64,000 nucleotides of DNA from Halomonas cerina (GCF_014192215.1 NZ_JACHXP010000011.1:62001-126000), one strand, 5' to 3'; positions 20,049 through 29,847 are shown, numbered from the stretch's first letter. Notes: generated by a model not told the origin, from the letters alone. A program made the numbers and translations.

Positions 20049-20356
20049 GACCCGCTGCCGCCCCGGCAGTCGGGAGAATCGGGGCGGGTCCCGCCCCGGG
20101 CCTCCCACTCCGCGGGCGTGTAGGGATGCAGCGCCAGGGCATGCACCGGCCCGTCCAGCTCATCGGCCAGCAGGGCATAGATCTGCTGGTGACGCTTGAC
20201 CGGCATGATCCCCTCGAAGCGAGGCGAGACCAGGGTCACCTTGAAGTGAGTCTCGCTGTTGGCGGGCACGTTGTGGCGGTGGCTCTCGTTCTCCACCGAC
20301 AGCAAGGTGGGCTCGAGGGCCTGAAGCTTGTCTTCGATGATGGCCTGGATGCTCAT
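20045..20356 (-). CDS. bolA: BolA family protein
   Basis: 103 residues. MSIQAIIEDKLQALEP and the FEGIMPVKRHQQIYALLADEL helix with GPVHALALHPYTPAEW are the BolA fold. It is the longer BolA/stress type rather than the IbaG type. BolA proteins partner with monothiol glutaredoxins in iron-sulphur handling and affect cell shape. It is translationally coupled to the HolD-like gene downstream by a 4-bp overlap. The start was moved 11 codons in, to the family N-terminus. Confidence 0.9.
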   Translation of the reverse strand: MSIQAIIEDKLQALEPTLLSVENESHRHNVPANSETHFKVTLVSPRFEGIMPVKRHQQIYALLADELDGPVHALALHPYTPAEWEARGGTRPDSPDCRGGSGS

Positions 20357-20398
20357 GGCGGCGTCCCGGTGGGTGAATGATGGCCCCATTGTACTCGC

Positions 20399-21823
20399 TC
20401 AGTCGGAGCGCGACGACGCCCCTGGCAGCGCGGCACACATCGCCTCGCGACGAGCGCGGCCGGCCAGGGGAACGCGCGCCAGGCTGGCCAGCAGCGAGAG
20501 GCCGGTGGTCAGGACGCCCACCCACAGGGTCGCCTGTACCGAGGTGCCGGCGGCCAGGAAGGCGCCGACCAGCGCCACGCCCAGTGACTGCCCTACGGTG
20601 CGAATGGTGCTCATCACCCCCGAGGCATTGGCGCTACGCGCCGGGGGCACACTGGTCATCATTTCCCGGTTGTTGGGCGGCTGGAAGAGCCCGAAGCCGA
20701 GCCCGCACAGCGCCGTGCGCCACAGGCAGTCGGCGACGCTTGCCGTGGCATCGAGCAGGGCCAGCGAGGCCAGCCCCAGCAGCAGCAGGCCCAGGCCGGC
20801 GCTGGAGAGCAGGCTGGGATTGAGGCGGTCGGCCAGGCGCCCGGCCAGCGGCCCTACCACCATGATCGTCAACGGCCAGGGGGTGAAGAGCCAGGCGGTC
20901 TCGAGCGGCGAGAAGGCCATCTCCTGCTGGTAGAGGAAGGAGAGAGCCACGAAGGTCAGTCCCTGGCCGACGAAGGCTAGCCCCGAGGCCGACACCGCCA
21001 AGCTGAAGCGGCGTTGCGCGAACAGGCTGAGCGGCAGCAGCGGATGGCTGGCTCGCCGCTGCCGTCTCAGGAAGAGGTGGCCGGCCATCAGCCCGCACGC
21101 GCCCCAGGCCAGGGGCTGCCAGGACGGCGCCCCATGGCCGATCCCGTCCATGGCCAGGAAGAGGCCGCCGAGCATGGCCACGGAACACAGCGCCCCGCGC
21201 CAATCGAACCCCCCGCCACGCCCCGCCTCACGAGGCAGCACCCGCCAGGCCAGCACCGCGGCACACAGCCCCAGCGGCACGTGCAGCGCGAACAGCCACG
21301 GCCAGCGCGCCACCGAGAGCACCAGGCCGCCGATGGCCGGCCCCGCAGCATAACCGCCGGCCACCACCAGGGCACTGAGACCCAGGGCACTGCCCAGCAG
21401 CCGCGAGGGAAAGATGGTGCGATAGAGCGAGGGCCCGATCGACAGGGTGGCCGCGGCGCCCAGCCCCTGCAGGGCCCGGAAGACCAGCAGGGACTCGAGG
21501 CTGGACGACAGGGCGCTGCCCAGCGAGGCCAGGGTGAACAGCGCCACCCCGGCGGCATAGAGCCGCCGGCGGCTGACCAGCTCGCTGAGGGCGGCAAACA
21601 CCAGCAGGAAGGCGGCACAGACCACTTGGAAGAGGTTGGTCACCCAGACGACTCGGGAGGCGGACACCCCCAGGTCGGCGGCGATAGACGGCAGCGCGAT
21701 ATTGATCATGGTGGCATCCACCACCGACATCAGGGTGCCGAGGATCAGCGCCAGCACCGCCAGGCGCCGCTCCGGTCCCGGCAGGCCATCGTCGCCGGGG
21801 CGCGTCTCGAAGAGTCGACTCAT
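20399..21823 (-). CDS. MFS drug exporter, DHA2 (EmrB/QacA) type
   Basis: 474 residues with about 14 predicted membrane helices. The N-terminal signature LGTLMSVVDATMINIALPSI, followed by WVTNLFQVVCAAF and LSELVSRRRLY (the A-motif variant between helices 2 and 3), defines the DHA2 family. These use the proton gradient to export lipophilic drugs and dyes. There is no adjacent EmrA-type adaptor or regulator, so the substrate is unknown. The minus-strand gene upstream is an acidic protein whose terminator separates the two. Confidence 0.88.
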   Translation of the reverse strand: MSRLFETRPGDDGLPGPERRLAVLALILGTLMSVVDATMINIALPSIAADLGVSASRVVWVTNLFQVVCAAFLLVFAALSELVSRRRLYAAGVALFTLASLGSALSSSLESLLVFRALQGLGAAATLSIGPSLYRTIFPSRLLGSALGLSALVVAGGYAAGPAIGGLVLSVARWPWLFALHVPLGLCAAVLAWRVLPREAGRGGGFDWRGALCSVAMLGGLFLAMDGIGHGAPSWQPLAWGACGLMAGHLFLRRQRRASHPLLPLSLFAQRRFSLAVSASGLAFVGQGLTFVALSFLYQQEMAFSPLETAWLFTPWPLTIMVVGPLAGRLADRLNPSLLSSAGLGLLLLGLASLALLDATASVADCLWRTALCGLGFGLFQPPNNREMMTSVPPARSANASGVMSTIRTVGQSLGVALVGAFLAAGTSVQATLWVGVLTTGLSLLASLARVPLAGRARREAMCAALPGASSRSD

Positions 21824-21854
21824 CCTGTTGCCATCACTGCGGGATCCATCATGC

Positions 21855-21878
21855 AGAAACCGGCCGCAGCCGGTTTCT
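21855..21878 (-). terminator. Terminator between acidic protein and MFS genes
   Basis: Perfect 10-bp stem AGAAACCGGC/GCCGGTTTCT with a 4-base loop, 23 bp downstream of the acidic-protein gene. On the minus strand it is followed by TGCATGATGG, so the T-run is poor. Confidence 0.6.
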
Positions 21879-21900
21879 CGGGGTCACTACCGGCCGGGGC

Positions 21901-22287
21901 TCAGTCCTGGTCGGTTTCCAGGAGAAGGCTGTCATCCACCTCGGAAATTTCCAGCGCCGCCTCGTCGTCGAGGTCGATGGCCAGGTAGCTGTGCTCGAGC
22001 CTCAGGAAACGCTGGAACAACGCCCAGTCGAGGGTCTCGGGCCACTGCCGCTCGTCCTCCTCCCAGGCGCGCAGCTCGGTCTCGAGGATCTCGAGGTAGC
22101 GCTCGCGCACGAAGGCCTGCATGGCCTCGGGGGTGTCCATTTCCGGGATCAGGTAGACGGTACTTTCGCGTTCGACGTCGGACAGGTCCAAGTCATCGTC
22201 CCCGACCGTCGGTTCCAGCGCATTGATCCAGTCGACGAAGTGCTGGGTCGGCCTGACGCTCAGGGCGGAGCGGTTGAGCAGTTTCAT
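21901..22287 (-). CDS. Conserved acidic protein of unknown function
   Basis: 128 residues, very acidic (long Asp/Glu runs and a DDSLLLETDQD tail). It begins MKLLNRSALSVRPTQHFVDWINAL and contains DTPEAMQAFVRERYLEILETELRAW. I do not know a functional assignment; the compact layout and tight ribosome-binding site (GAGGAG six bases before this ATG) argue that it is expressed. A GTG one codon earlier (22288-22290) is the alternative start. It lies 59 bp downstream of lysS on the same strand and may be co-transcribed with it. Confidence 0.7.
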   Translation of the reverse strand: MKLLNRSALSVRPTQHFVDWINALEPTVGDDDLDLSDVERESTVYLIPEMDTPEAMQAFVRERYLEILETELRAWEEDERQWPETLDWALFQRFLRLEHSYLAIDLDDEAALEISEVDDSLLLETDQD

Positions 22288-22346
22288 CACGGTCTCCTCG
22301 ACGTCGAAACGCTGCCATTATGATCGCTCGGGGCACCCCTTACCAA

Positions 22347-23885
22347 TTATTCCACCGCCTCGGGGCGCATCGCCGGGAACAGCAGCACATCGCGGATAGA
22401 GGCGCTGTCGGTCAGCAGCATCACCAGCCGGTCGATACCGATGCCCTCGCCGGCGGTCGGCGGCAGGCCGTGCTCCAGGGCCCGAATGTAGTCGGCGTCG
22501 TAGTACATGGCCTCCAGGTCGCCGGCGTCCTTCTCGGCCACCTGGGCGGCGAAACGCTCGGCCTGATCCTCGGCGTCGTTGAGCTCGGAGAAGCCGTTGG
22601 CGATCTCGCGGCCGCCGACGAAGAACTCGAAGCGCTCGGTGACGAAGGGGTCCCCGTCCTTGCGCCGGGCCAGCGGGCTGACCTCGGTAGGATACTCGGT
22701 GATGAAGGTCGGCGCCTGCAGGCGATGCTCCACGGTCTTCTCGAAGATCTCGATCTGCACCTTGCCGAGTCCCCAGCCGTCCTTGACCTCGATATCCAGG
22801 CGCTCGGCGATCTGCCGGGCGGCGGTCTCGTCGGCCAGCGCCTCGGCCCGGATGTCGGGGTTATATTCGAGGATGGCGTCGAAGACGCTGATCCGGCGCA
22901 GCGGCTGGCCGAAGTCGTACTCAAAGGTCTCCAGCACCTCGCCCTCGGCATTGCGCACCGTATTGACCACCGTGGTGGTGCCCAGTACTTCCTGGGTGAC
23001 GGCACGCAGCATCGCCTCGGTGAGGTCCATCAGGTCCTGGTAGTCCGCGTAGGCCTGATAGTACTCGATCATGGTGAACTCGGGATTATGCCGGGTGGAC
23101 AGCCCCTCGTTGCGGAAGTTGCGGTTGATCTCGAAGACCTTCTCGAAGCCGCCCACCACCAGGCGCTTGAGGTAGAGCTCCGGGGCGATGCGCAGGTACA
23201 TGTCGATATCCAGCGCATTGTGATGGGTGATGAAGGGCCGCGCCGTGGCCCCGCCGGGAATCGGCTGCAGCATCGGCGTCTCGACTTCCATGAAGCCGCG
23301 GGCCTCGAAGAAGCGGCGCATGGCGCTGATCACCCCGGCGCGGGTTTCGAAGACCCGGCGCGAGTCGGGGTTCATGATCAGGTCCACGTAGCGCTGGCGG
23401 TAGCGGGCTTCCAGGTCGGTCAGGCCATGGAACTTGTCGGGTAGCGGGCGCAGGCTCTTGGTCAGCAGCCGGGCCTCCTCCATCATCACGTAGAGATCGC
23501 CCTTGCCGGACTTGTGCACCGGGCCGCGGCCGGCGACGATATCGCCGATGTCCCAGCCCTTGATGTCCTCGAGCACCTCACCCGGCAGCCCCTTCTTGTC
23601 GACATACAGCTGAATCTGGCCAGAGGCGTCCTGGATGACGATGAAGGGGCCGCGCTTGCGCATGATGCGCCCGGCCACGGCGGCCGGGCGACCCAGGGCC
23701 TCGAGCTCGGCCTTGTCCCTGTCGCCGAGTTCGGCGACGAGCTCGGCGGCCAGGCTGTCGCGGCGGAAGTCGTTGGGGAAGGCACTGTCACCGCCGCCAG
23801 CGGCGCGCTCGCGACGCGCGGCCAGCTTGGACCGGCGCTCCGCGATCAGCCGGTTCTCGTCCTGGGAAGTGTCCTGGTTGGCCAT
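22347..23885 (-). CDS. lysS: Lysine-tRNA ligase, class II
   Basis: 512 residues. It charges tRNA-Lys. An N-terminal OB-fold anticodon-binding domain ([20 protein letters not shown]) is followed by the class II catalytic core. Motif 2 region is [20 protein letters not shown] and motif 3 is [15 protein letters not shown]. The start at 23885 matches the family; the longest frame has 11 extra codons. It follows prfB by about 103 bp; the prfB-lysS order is conserved in E. coli and Pseudomonas. The gap holds a heptamer hairpin. Confidence 0.97.
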   Translation of the reverse strand: MANQDTSQDENRLIAERRSKLAARRERAAGGGDSAFPNDFRRDSLAAELVAELGDRDKAELEALGRPAAVAGRIMRKRGPFIVIQDASGQIQLYVDKKGLPGEVLEDIKGWDIGDIVAGRGPVHKSGKGDLYVMMEEARLLTKSLRPLPDKFHGLTDLEARYRQRYVDLIMNPDSRRVFETRAGVISAMRRFFEARGFMEVETPMLQPIPGGATARPFITHHNALDIDMYLRIAPELYLKRLVVGGFEKVFEINRNFRNEGLSTRHNPEFTMIEYYQAYADYQDLMDLTEAMLRAVTQEVLGTTTVVNTVRNAEGEVLETFEYDFGQPLRRISVFDAILEYNPDIRAEALADETAARQIAERLDIEVKDGWGLGKVQIEIFEKTVEHRLQAPTFITEYPTEVSPLARRKDGDPFVTERFEFFVGGREIANGFSELNDAEDQAERFAAQVAEKDAGDLEAMYYDADYIRALEHGLPPTAGEGIGIDRLVMLLTDSASIRDVLLFPAMRPEAVE

Positions 23886-23904
23886 GTCGTTACCTGTAAA
23901 GAAT

Positions 23905-23992
23905 GGGCTACGGGCCACGGGCGACGGGCGACGGGCGACGGGCGCGAGCAGGCGTCCCCGCTCGCGGCCCGTAGCGCGAAGCCCGTGGCTAC
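23905..23992. repeat. Heptamer array with inverted counterpart between prfB and lysS
   Basis: Six consecutive 7-bp units start GGGCTAC, GGGCCAC, then GGGCGAC three times, then GGGCGCG (23905-23946). Downstream (23967-23992), reverse-complement units GGCCCGT and AGCCCGT plus GGCTAC allow a long imperfect hairpin. It occupies the prfB-lysS spacer and just enters the end of prfB. Confidence 0.85.
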
Positions 23993-25087
23993 AATCCTTG
24001 CTTGAGGCTGGCGATAATGAACGGGTCCAGGTCGCCGTCGAGCACCTTGTCGCAGCTGCTCGACTGCACGCCGGTCCGCAGGTCCTTGATGCGCTGGTCG
24101 TCGAGCACGTAGGAGCGGATCTGGCTGCCCCAGCCGATATCGGCCTTGGCGTCCTCGGCCTCCTGCTTGGCGGCGTTGCGCTTCTGCATCTCGTGCTCCC
24201 ACAGCTTCGCCTTGAGCTGCTTCATGGCGAAGTCGCGGTTGGCATGCTGGCTGCGCTGGCTCTGACAAGCCACCACGATGCCGGTAGGCTCGTGGGTGAT
24301 ACGCACGGCCGAGTCGGTGGTGTTGACGTGCTGCCCACCGGCGCCGCTGGAGCGGTAGGTATCGACGCGCAGGTCCGAGGGGTTGATCTCGACCTCGAAG
24401 CTGTCGTCGATCTCCGGGGACAGGAACACCGAGGCGAAGGAGGTGTGGCGGCGACCGCCGGAGTCGAAGGGGCTCTTGCGCACCAGGCGGTGCACGCCGG
24501 TCTCGGTGCGCAGCCAGCCGAAGGCGTAATCGCCCTGGACATGCACGGAGGCCGACTTGATGCCCGCCACCTCGCCGGCCGAGACCTCGATGATCTCGGC
24601 CTTGAAACCATGGTGCTCGGCCCAGCGCAGGTACATGCGCAACAGCATGTTGGCCCAGTCCTGGGCCTCGGTGCCGCCGGAGCCTGCCTGGATGTCCAGA
24701 TAGGCGTTGTTCTCGTCCATCTCGCCGGAGAACATGCGCCGGAACTCGAGTCTCTCAAGGCTCGCCTGCAGCCCTTCGAGTTCACGATGGACCTCCTCGA
24801 CGGTGCCCGCGTCCTCCTCCATCTCGGCCAGCTCCAGCAGGTCGCGGCTGTCGCCCAGCCCCTGCTCGAGCTCGTCGATAGTGGCCACGACCTGCTCTAG
24901 GGAGGCACGCTCGCGACCGAGCTGCTGGGCATGCTCAGGGTCGCTCCAGACGTCCGGGTCCTCCAGCTCGCGGGTGACTTCCTCTAGCCGATCCTTGCGT
25001 TCGGCATAGTCAAAGATACCCCCTCAGGACGTCTGTCCGCTCAGACAGGTCCTTGATGAGGTGGTGGATGGGGTTGGTTTCCAGCAT
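23989..25087 (-). CDS. prfB: Peptide chain release factor 2 with programmed +1 frameshift
   Basis: Split into two frames. The first, 25 codons from ATG at 25087, ends at TGA 25012-25010. The slippery site reads AGGGGGTATCTTTGAC, identical in design to E. coli: an internal Shine-Dalgarno, CTT, then the UGA that RF2 itself reads. A +1 shift gives a 365-residue protein, the E. coli length. The second frame has the stop-codon recognition motif SPF ([12 protein letters not shown]) and the catalytic GGQ ([14 protein letters not shown]). Low RF2 promotes shifting and so restores RF2. Followed by lysS. Confidence 0.97.
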
Positions 25088-25225
25088 GGCATTCGCCTGA
25101 ATCTGCAGTGGCAAGACGGCCGCCGCGACGAGGGCATCGCGACCCAGTCCACGGCGGCACGGAAAAGGCGACCATTGTAGCCAAAGCCGCGGCGACTCGC
25201 ATCCACCTCTCGCCCACCGGGTGAC

Positions 25226-26587
25226 TCAGAAGCGATAGTCCACCGAGAGGGCGAACACATCTGCCGCGACCTCATAGTCACCGGACAGGCTACCGCGGCG
25301 GGCGTTCTCATTGGTCGGCGTGGCGTCCTGATCGATCTCGACATCGTCGCCGAAGACCCGTAGATAGCCCGCGGTCACGCCCAGGTGGGCATTGGGCATC
25401 CAGGTAGCCCCCAAGGCTGCCCAGCGACGGTCGGCATCCGGCACCCGTGGCGTGCGAAACTCGGCGCTGGGCACCGGGGTCTCGTCGACCCCCAGCCCGG
25501 CACGCAGCAGCCACTGACGATTCACCGCATAGCTGGCTCCCACCGAGATGGCCCAGGTGTTGTCCCAGTTCTCGGTGGTCCGGCTCTCGGTGCCGTCATC
25601 GAACTCGACGACCAGCTCGTCGAAGTGGCTCCACTCGGTCCATTCGGCATTGGCCATCAGCGCCAGGCGGTCGCTCAGCTGGTGATAGACCCCCAGGTTC
25701 AGGTTGGCCGGGATGGTCAGATCCGCCTTGCCACCGCCGTCACGCAGCTGCCCTCCGGCCTGGGCACCGGCCAGCACCTGCTGGCCGACGGCATTATCCG
25801 CGCTGAAGTCGACCTCGCCCTCCAGGGTCAGGTCGATCTTCGAGCGATAGCCGAGCCCCAGGCGAGTGCGCTCGGTGGCCTGGAACAGGACGCCCAGGGT
25901 ATAGCCATAGCCCCAGTCATCGCCGGTGACCTCCGCCTTGCCGTCGGCATTGCCGATGGCGCTGGGCGGCAGCTGGCCGGCGCCGGCTCCCAGGGCACCG
26001 AGATCCACCGCATTGGAGAGGGTGGCATCGGCATACTGGGCGCGCAGGCCGACGGCCAGGTTGAGCCGATCGGTGGCCCGATAGTTGAGGGTCGGCTGGA
26101 GCTCAAGGACCTCGAGCTCGGTCTCGATGGCATGGTAGCGGCCGATCCAGTCCGCGTCGTATTCGGTGGAGAGGCCATAGGGCGCATGGATCGCCAGGCC
26201 CAGGTCCAGCGCGTCGCCGAGCCGGGTCTTGGCGGCAAGGCTCGGCACCCAGGCCGACTCGCCGCCCTCCCCCGAGGCCGAGGAGCCATAGGACACCGCC
26301 CCCATCGGCGTCACCGCGGCGGCCCGGCCATCGTGTAGTTTGAAGGTGGCATCGAGATAGGCGAGGCCAGCCATCGCCTGGGTCCCGTCGAGCTGGCCGA
26401 TGGCCGCCGGGTTATAGGTCATGAAACCGGCATCCTCGGCAGCAGCGGCGGCACCGGCCCAGGCATTGCCCAGCGCCCTGGCGCTCTGCTCGCGGATCTG
26501 GTAGCCGGAGCCCCAGGCCTGGCTGACGATCAGGGTGGTCGAGGCGATGAGCATGGCGACTGGAAGCCTGCTGAACGTGTTATCCAT
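25226..26587 (-). CDS. FadL/OmpP1-type outer membrane transporter
   Basis: 453 residues. A signal peptide (LPVAMLIASTTLIVSQAWG) is followed by the FadL N-terminal hatch SGYQIREQSARALGNAWAGA and the NPAAIG motif near residue 60. The rest is beta-barrel, ending in the aromatic-terminated strand FALSVDYRF. Family members import long-chain fatty acids or hydrocarbons across the outer membrane. No fatty acid genes are adjacent, so the substrate is open. A purine-rich AAGGGGGG precedes the ATG. Confidence 0.9.
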   Translation of the reverse strand: MDNTFSRLPVAMLIASTTLIVSQAWGSGYQIREQSARALGNAWAGAAAAAEDAGFMTYNPAAIGQLDGTQAMAGLAYLDATFKLHDGRAAAVTPMGAVSYGSSASGEGGESAWVPSLAAKTRLGDALDLGLAIHAPYGLSTEYDADWIGRYHAIETELEVLELQPTLNYRATDRLNLAVGLRAQYADATLSNAVDLGALGAGAGQLPPSAIGNADGKAEVTGDDWGYGYTLGVLFQATERTRLGLGYRSKIDLTLEGEVDFSADNAVGQQVLAGAQAGGQLRDGGGKADLTIPANLNLGVYHQLSDRLALMANAEWTEWSHFDELVVEFDDGTESRTTENWDNTWAISVGASYAVNRQWLLRAGLGVDETPVPSAEFRTPRVPDADRRWAALGATWMPNAHLGVTAGYLRVFGDDVEIDQDATPTNENARRGSLSGDYEVAADVFALSVDYRF

Positions 26588-26694
26588 ATTGCCCCCCTTT
26601 GAAACCTGAGAATCCTCACTCTCTGGCAGTATGGCCGATTGATGCCTGGCCGTGTTATCGAGCTGGCCAAGGGCATGGCTTCCGTTCGCCCTGC

Positions 26695-26726
26695 TTGACC
26701 CTTGTGTTACCCAAGGGTTTTATATT
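26695..26726 (+). promoter_or_regulatory. MerR-type promoter and operator of the metal-efflux unit
   Basis: -35 TTGACC (26695-26700) and -10 TTATAT (26720-26725) or TATATT are separated by 19-20 bp, the over-long spacer of MerR-activated promoters. In the spacer lies a perfect dyad, ACCCTTG-7 bp-CAAGGGT (26698-26718), with the 7-7-7 geometry of metal-responsive MerR sites. It is 31 bp upstream of the regulator's ATG, so the regulator controls its own operon. Confidence 0.85.
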
Positions 26727-26756
26727 GGAAAAACTTCCCTTAAACGAGAGGCTGCG

Positions 26757-27203
26757 ATGAAGGTCAGCGAGCTGGCCCGCCGGGCCGGCGTCACCGCCGA
26801 GACGGTACGCCACTACATTCGCGAGAGGCTGTTGCACCCGGAGCGCCACCCGAACAACGGCTACCAACTCTTCGACCAGGGCGATCTAGAGCGACTGCGT
26901 TTCATCCAGCGGGCCCGCACCCTGGGCTTCGGTATCGCCGAGATTCGCGACATCCTCGATCATGCCGACCACGGCGACTCGCCCTGCCCCTTGGTGCGCG
27001 ATTTGCTGGCCAGTCGCCTGCCGCTGATCCGGGCGCGCATCGAGGAGCTCCAGGCCCTGGCCAGCCGCATGGAGCAGGCCCTGGACGCCTGGGCGCAGAT
27101 GCCGGACGGCACCCCGGACGGCCATAGCCTGTGCCAGTTGATCGAGAGCTTTCCCGAACCGCTGCGCGGTGATGACCATCGCTCCGCCAAGGAGATGTCA
27201 TGA
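26757..27203 (+). CDS. MerR-family metal-responsive regulator
   Basis: 148 residues. The winged helix-turn-helix ([19 protein letters not shown], then [20 protein letters not shown]) is followed by a dimerisation helix (residues 81-112) and a C-terminal loop. Only two cysteines occur: Cys77 and Cys126. Cys77 sits where +2-ion sensors (ZntR, PbrR, MerR) have Cys79 and where Cu(I) sensors such as CueR have Ser77. The loop Cys equivalent to CueR Cys112 is missing. The regulator overlaps the ATPase by 4 bp and lies behind its own long-spacer promoter. The metal it senses is uncertain. Confidence 0.88.
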   Translation: MKVSELARRAGVTAETVRHYIRERLLHPERHPNNGYQLFDQGDLERLRFIQRARTLGFGIAEIRDILDHADHGDSPCPLVRDLLASRLPLIRARIEELQALASRMEQALDAWAQMPDGTPDGHSLCQLIESFPEPLRGDDHRSAKEMS

Positions 27204-29773
27204 ATGCGACACTCGAGCGCCGCGTGCCCGGCATGAACTGCCAGGGATGCGTGAAGCGCATGCGCGAGGCGATCCAGGCCAAGGATCCAGCCGCCGAGGT
27301 GATCGGAGAGCCCGGCGAGAAGCGCCTCAGCGTGACCACCCGCCTGGATGACGAAACGCTGGACCGGCTGCTGGTGGATGCCGGCTATCCGCCGAGGAAG
27401 GCGGCAGGGGTACCAGCCGATGGCGCCGAGGAGAGCACCGACGAACCTCCCTCCGAGGCCCCGACCGAGGCAAAGGCACAGGAAACATCGGACGGGCGCA
27501 CCACCACCCAGCGGCTCTCCATCGGCGGCATGACCTGTGCCGGCTGCGTGAAGAGCGTTCAGCGGGCGCTGGAGCACACGCCTGGCGTGGCCTCGGCCAC
27601 GGTCAACTTCGGCACCCACACCGCCCAGGTACGCGGCCGCGCCACCGAGGACGACCTGATTCGGGCCGTGGAGGCGGTGGGCTATGGCGCTGAGCCGATC
27701 CACGACCTGCGCCAGGCCGAGCAGGCCCGCGCCGAGCGGGACGAGCGGGAGTACCGCCGCCGCCTGAAGGGGAGCGCCTGGTCGCTGGCCCTGGCCGTAC
27801 CGCTGATGGCCAGCATGTTCGTCTACCATCCCCACCCGGTGGGCGGGGGTCGGCTCTACTGGCTGGTGGTGGGGCTGCTGACCCTGGCGGTCATGGTGTT
27901 CCCGGGCCGCCATTTCTTTGTCAATGCCTGGAAGAACTTCCGGCACCACCAGGCCAACATGGACACCCTGATCGCCATGGGCACCGGCACTGCCTGGGCT
28001 TACTCCATGGCGGTGGTGGCCTTCGGGCCCTGGCTGCCCGAGGTGGCCCGGGGCATCTACTTCGAGGCCTCGGCGATGGTCATCGGCCTGGTACTGTTGG
28101 GCAATGCCCTGGAGCTGCGGGCGCGGGGCCGAACCAGCGAGGCTCTCAAGCGCCTGCTCGACCTGCAGAGCCGCACCGCGCGGGTAATCCGCGATGGCGA
28201 GGAATGCGAGGTGGACATTGACGCGGTGCGCGAGGGCGACCCGCTCCGTGTGCGCCCCGGCGAGCGCCTGCCGGTGGATGGCGTGGTGATCGAGGGGGCG
28301 AGCCATATCGACGAATCGATGCTCACCGGTGAGCCCCTGCCGGTGGCCAAGCGCGAAGGAGACGAAGTCAGCGCCGGCACCGTCAACGGCAAGGGCGGCT
28401 TCGTCTACCGCGCCTCCCGGGTGGGGGCGAACACGCGACTCGGACAGATCACCGAGCAGGTGGCCCGCGCCCAGGCCTCGCGCCCGCCCATCGGGGCGCT
28501 GGCCGACCAGGTGTCGAGCGTCTTCGTGCCCGCGGTGATGATCATCGCCGTGATCACCGCGCTCGCCTGGTTCAACGTTGGCACCGAGCCGCGGGTGATC
28601 CATATGCTGGTCACCGCCACCACGGTGCTGATCATCGCTTGTCCCTGCGCCTTGGGCCTGGCCACGCCGATCTCCACCATGGTTGGGGTCGGCAAGGCCG
28701 CCGAACACGGCGTGCTGGTGAGAAGCGGCGAGGCCCTGCAGACCGCCAGCCGCCTCACCACCCTGGTGGTGGACAAGACCGGCACCCTCACCGAGGGCAG
28801 GCCGAGGGTGACGGAGGCCGAGGTCCTCACCGGCGACGAACAGGACGTGCTGTCCCTGGTGGCGGCTCTCGAGCGTGGCTCCGAGCATCCCCTGGCCGCG
28901 GCGCTGATGGCCCATGCCGAGGCACGTGAGGTCGCCCCCGCCGGGATCACGGGCTTCGACACCATCACCGGTGGCGGCGTCAAGGCGACCACCGCCGACG
29001 GTCGCCCGCTGCTGCTGGGCAATGCCCGCCTGCTGGAGGAGGCCGGGGTCGACCTGGCCCGCGGCCGCGACATCGCCGCCGACCTGGAGGAAAAGGCACG
29101 CAGCGTGGTATATCTCGCCGTGGACGGCCGGCTGGCCGCGGTCTTCGGCATCAGTGACCCCTTGCGTCACGACACACGCGAAGCCGTGAGGCGTCTACAG
29201 GCCGATGGTCTGAAGGTCGTGATGCTCACCGGCGACAATGCGCACACCGCGGCGGCCATCGCCCGGGAAGTGGGCATCGATGACTTCCGCGCCGGCCTGC
29301 TGCCCGAGGACAAGCACGCCGAGATCGAGCGTCTGCAGGCCGAGGGCGAGGTCGTGGGCATGGTCGGCGACGGCATCAATGACGCGCCGGCGCTGGCCCG
29401 AGCGGAGGTGGGCTTCGCTATCGGCCAGGGCACCGACGTGGCCATCGAGAGCGCCGGCATCACCCTGATGCGCGGCTCGCTGCATGGCATCGCGGATGCC
29501 ATCGAGATCAGCCGGGCCACGCTTGCCAACATCAAGCAGAACCTGGTCGGCGCCTTCGGCTACAATGTGCTGGGTATCCCCATCGCCGCCGGGGTGCTCT
29601 ACCCGGTCACCGGCACCCTGCTCTCGCCGATGATCGCCGGCGCGGCCATGTCGCTGTCCTCGATCACCGTGGTCAGCAATGCCAGCCGCCTGCGGCTGTT
29701 CAGGACTCGCGGCGATCGCGATGCGAAGCCGCACCCCCAGCCCCCCCGGGAAACGCAGGAGGCCCTGTCATGA
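27200..29773 (+). CDS. copA: Copper-type P1B ATPase
   Basis: 857-residue inner-membrane exporter. Two N-terminal heavy-metal domains carry CxxC: GMNCQGC (Cys14, Cys17) and GMTCAGC (Cys113, Cys116). They are joined by a Glu/Pro-rich linker of about 35 residues. The transport Cys-Pro-Cys is in [10 protein letters not shown] (near 480), the phosphorylated Asp in DKTGTLTEG (near 525), and the hinge is VGDGIND. The late membrane segments [11 protein letters not shown] and [15 protein letters not shown] are P1B-1 (Cu+/Ag+) markers. It starts on the regulator's stop (ATGA) and ends on the start of a 25-residue ORF. Confidence 0.95.
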   Translation: MNATLERRVPGMNCQGCVKRMREAIQAKDPAAEVIGEPGEKRLSVTTRLDDETLDRLLVDAGYPPRKAAGVPADGAEESTDEPPSEAPTEAKAQETSDGRTTTQRLSIGGMTCAGCVKSVQRALEHTPGVASATVNFGTHTAQVRGRATEDDLIRAVEAVGYGAEPIHDLRQAEQARAERDEREYRRRLKGSAWSLALAVPLMASMFVYHPHPVGGGRLYWLVVGLLTLAVMVFPGRHFFVNAWKNFRHHQANMDTLIAMGTGTAWAYSMAVVAFGPWLPEVARGIYFEASAMVIGLVLLGNALELRARGRTSEALKRLLDLQSRTARVIRDGEECEVDIDAVREGDPLRVRPGERLPVDGVVIEGASHIDESMLTGEPLPVAKREGDEVSAGTVNGKGGFVYRASRVGANTRLGQITEQVARAQASRPPIGALADQVSSVFVPAVMIIAVITALAWFNVGTEPRVIHMLVTATTVLIIACPCALGLATPISTMVGVGKAAEHGVLVRSGEALQTASRLTTLVVDKTGTLTEGRPRVTEAEVLTGDEQDVLSLVAALERGSEHPLAAALMAHAEAREVAPAGITGFDTITGGGVKATTADGRPLLLGNARLLEEAGVDLARGRDIAADLEEKARSVVYLAVDGRLAAVFGISDPLRHDTREAVRRLQADGLKVVMLTGDNAHTAAAIAREVGIDDFRAGLLPEDKHAEIERLQAEGEVVGMVGDGINDAPALARAEVGFAIGQGTDVAIESAGITLMRGSLHGIADAIEISRATLANIKQNLVGAFGYNVLGIPIAAGVLYPVTGTLLSPMIAGAAMSLSSITVVSNASRLRLFRTRGDRDAKPHPQPPRETQEALS

Positions 29774-29847
29774 GTTGGCTCGTCAATCTCGCTGGCCTGG
29801 CATTGATCGCCCTGATCGCCTGGTGGTTCTGGGGGGCCGGGCGCTGA
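29770..29847 (+). CDS. 25-residue membrane peptide coupled to CopA
   Basis: An ATG overlaps the CopA stop (ATGA) and opens a 25-codon frame ending at TGA 29845-29847. The peptide starts [19 protein letters not shown] and continues F-W-G-A-G-R. It is one hydrophobic, Trp-rich membrane segment with a single Arg at the end. The overlap mirrors the regulator-CopA junction, which argues for translation. It resembles the N-terminal anchor of cupredoxin-like proteins that I recall next to CopA genes, but no cupredoxin domain follows, so it could be a remnant or a true small subunit. Confidence 0.55.
   Translation: MSWLVNLAGLALIALIAWWFWGAGR

Noticed and set aside
26960..29170. 736-residue minus-strand frame over copA
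   Set aside because: Antisense shadow. CopA motifs fix the plus strand.
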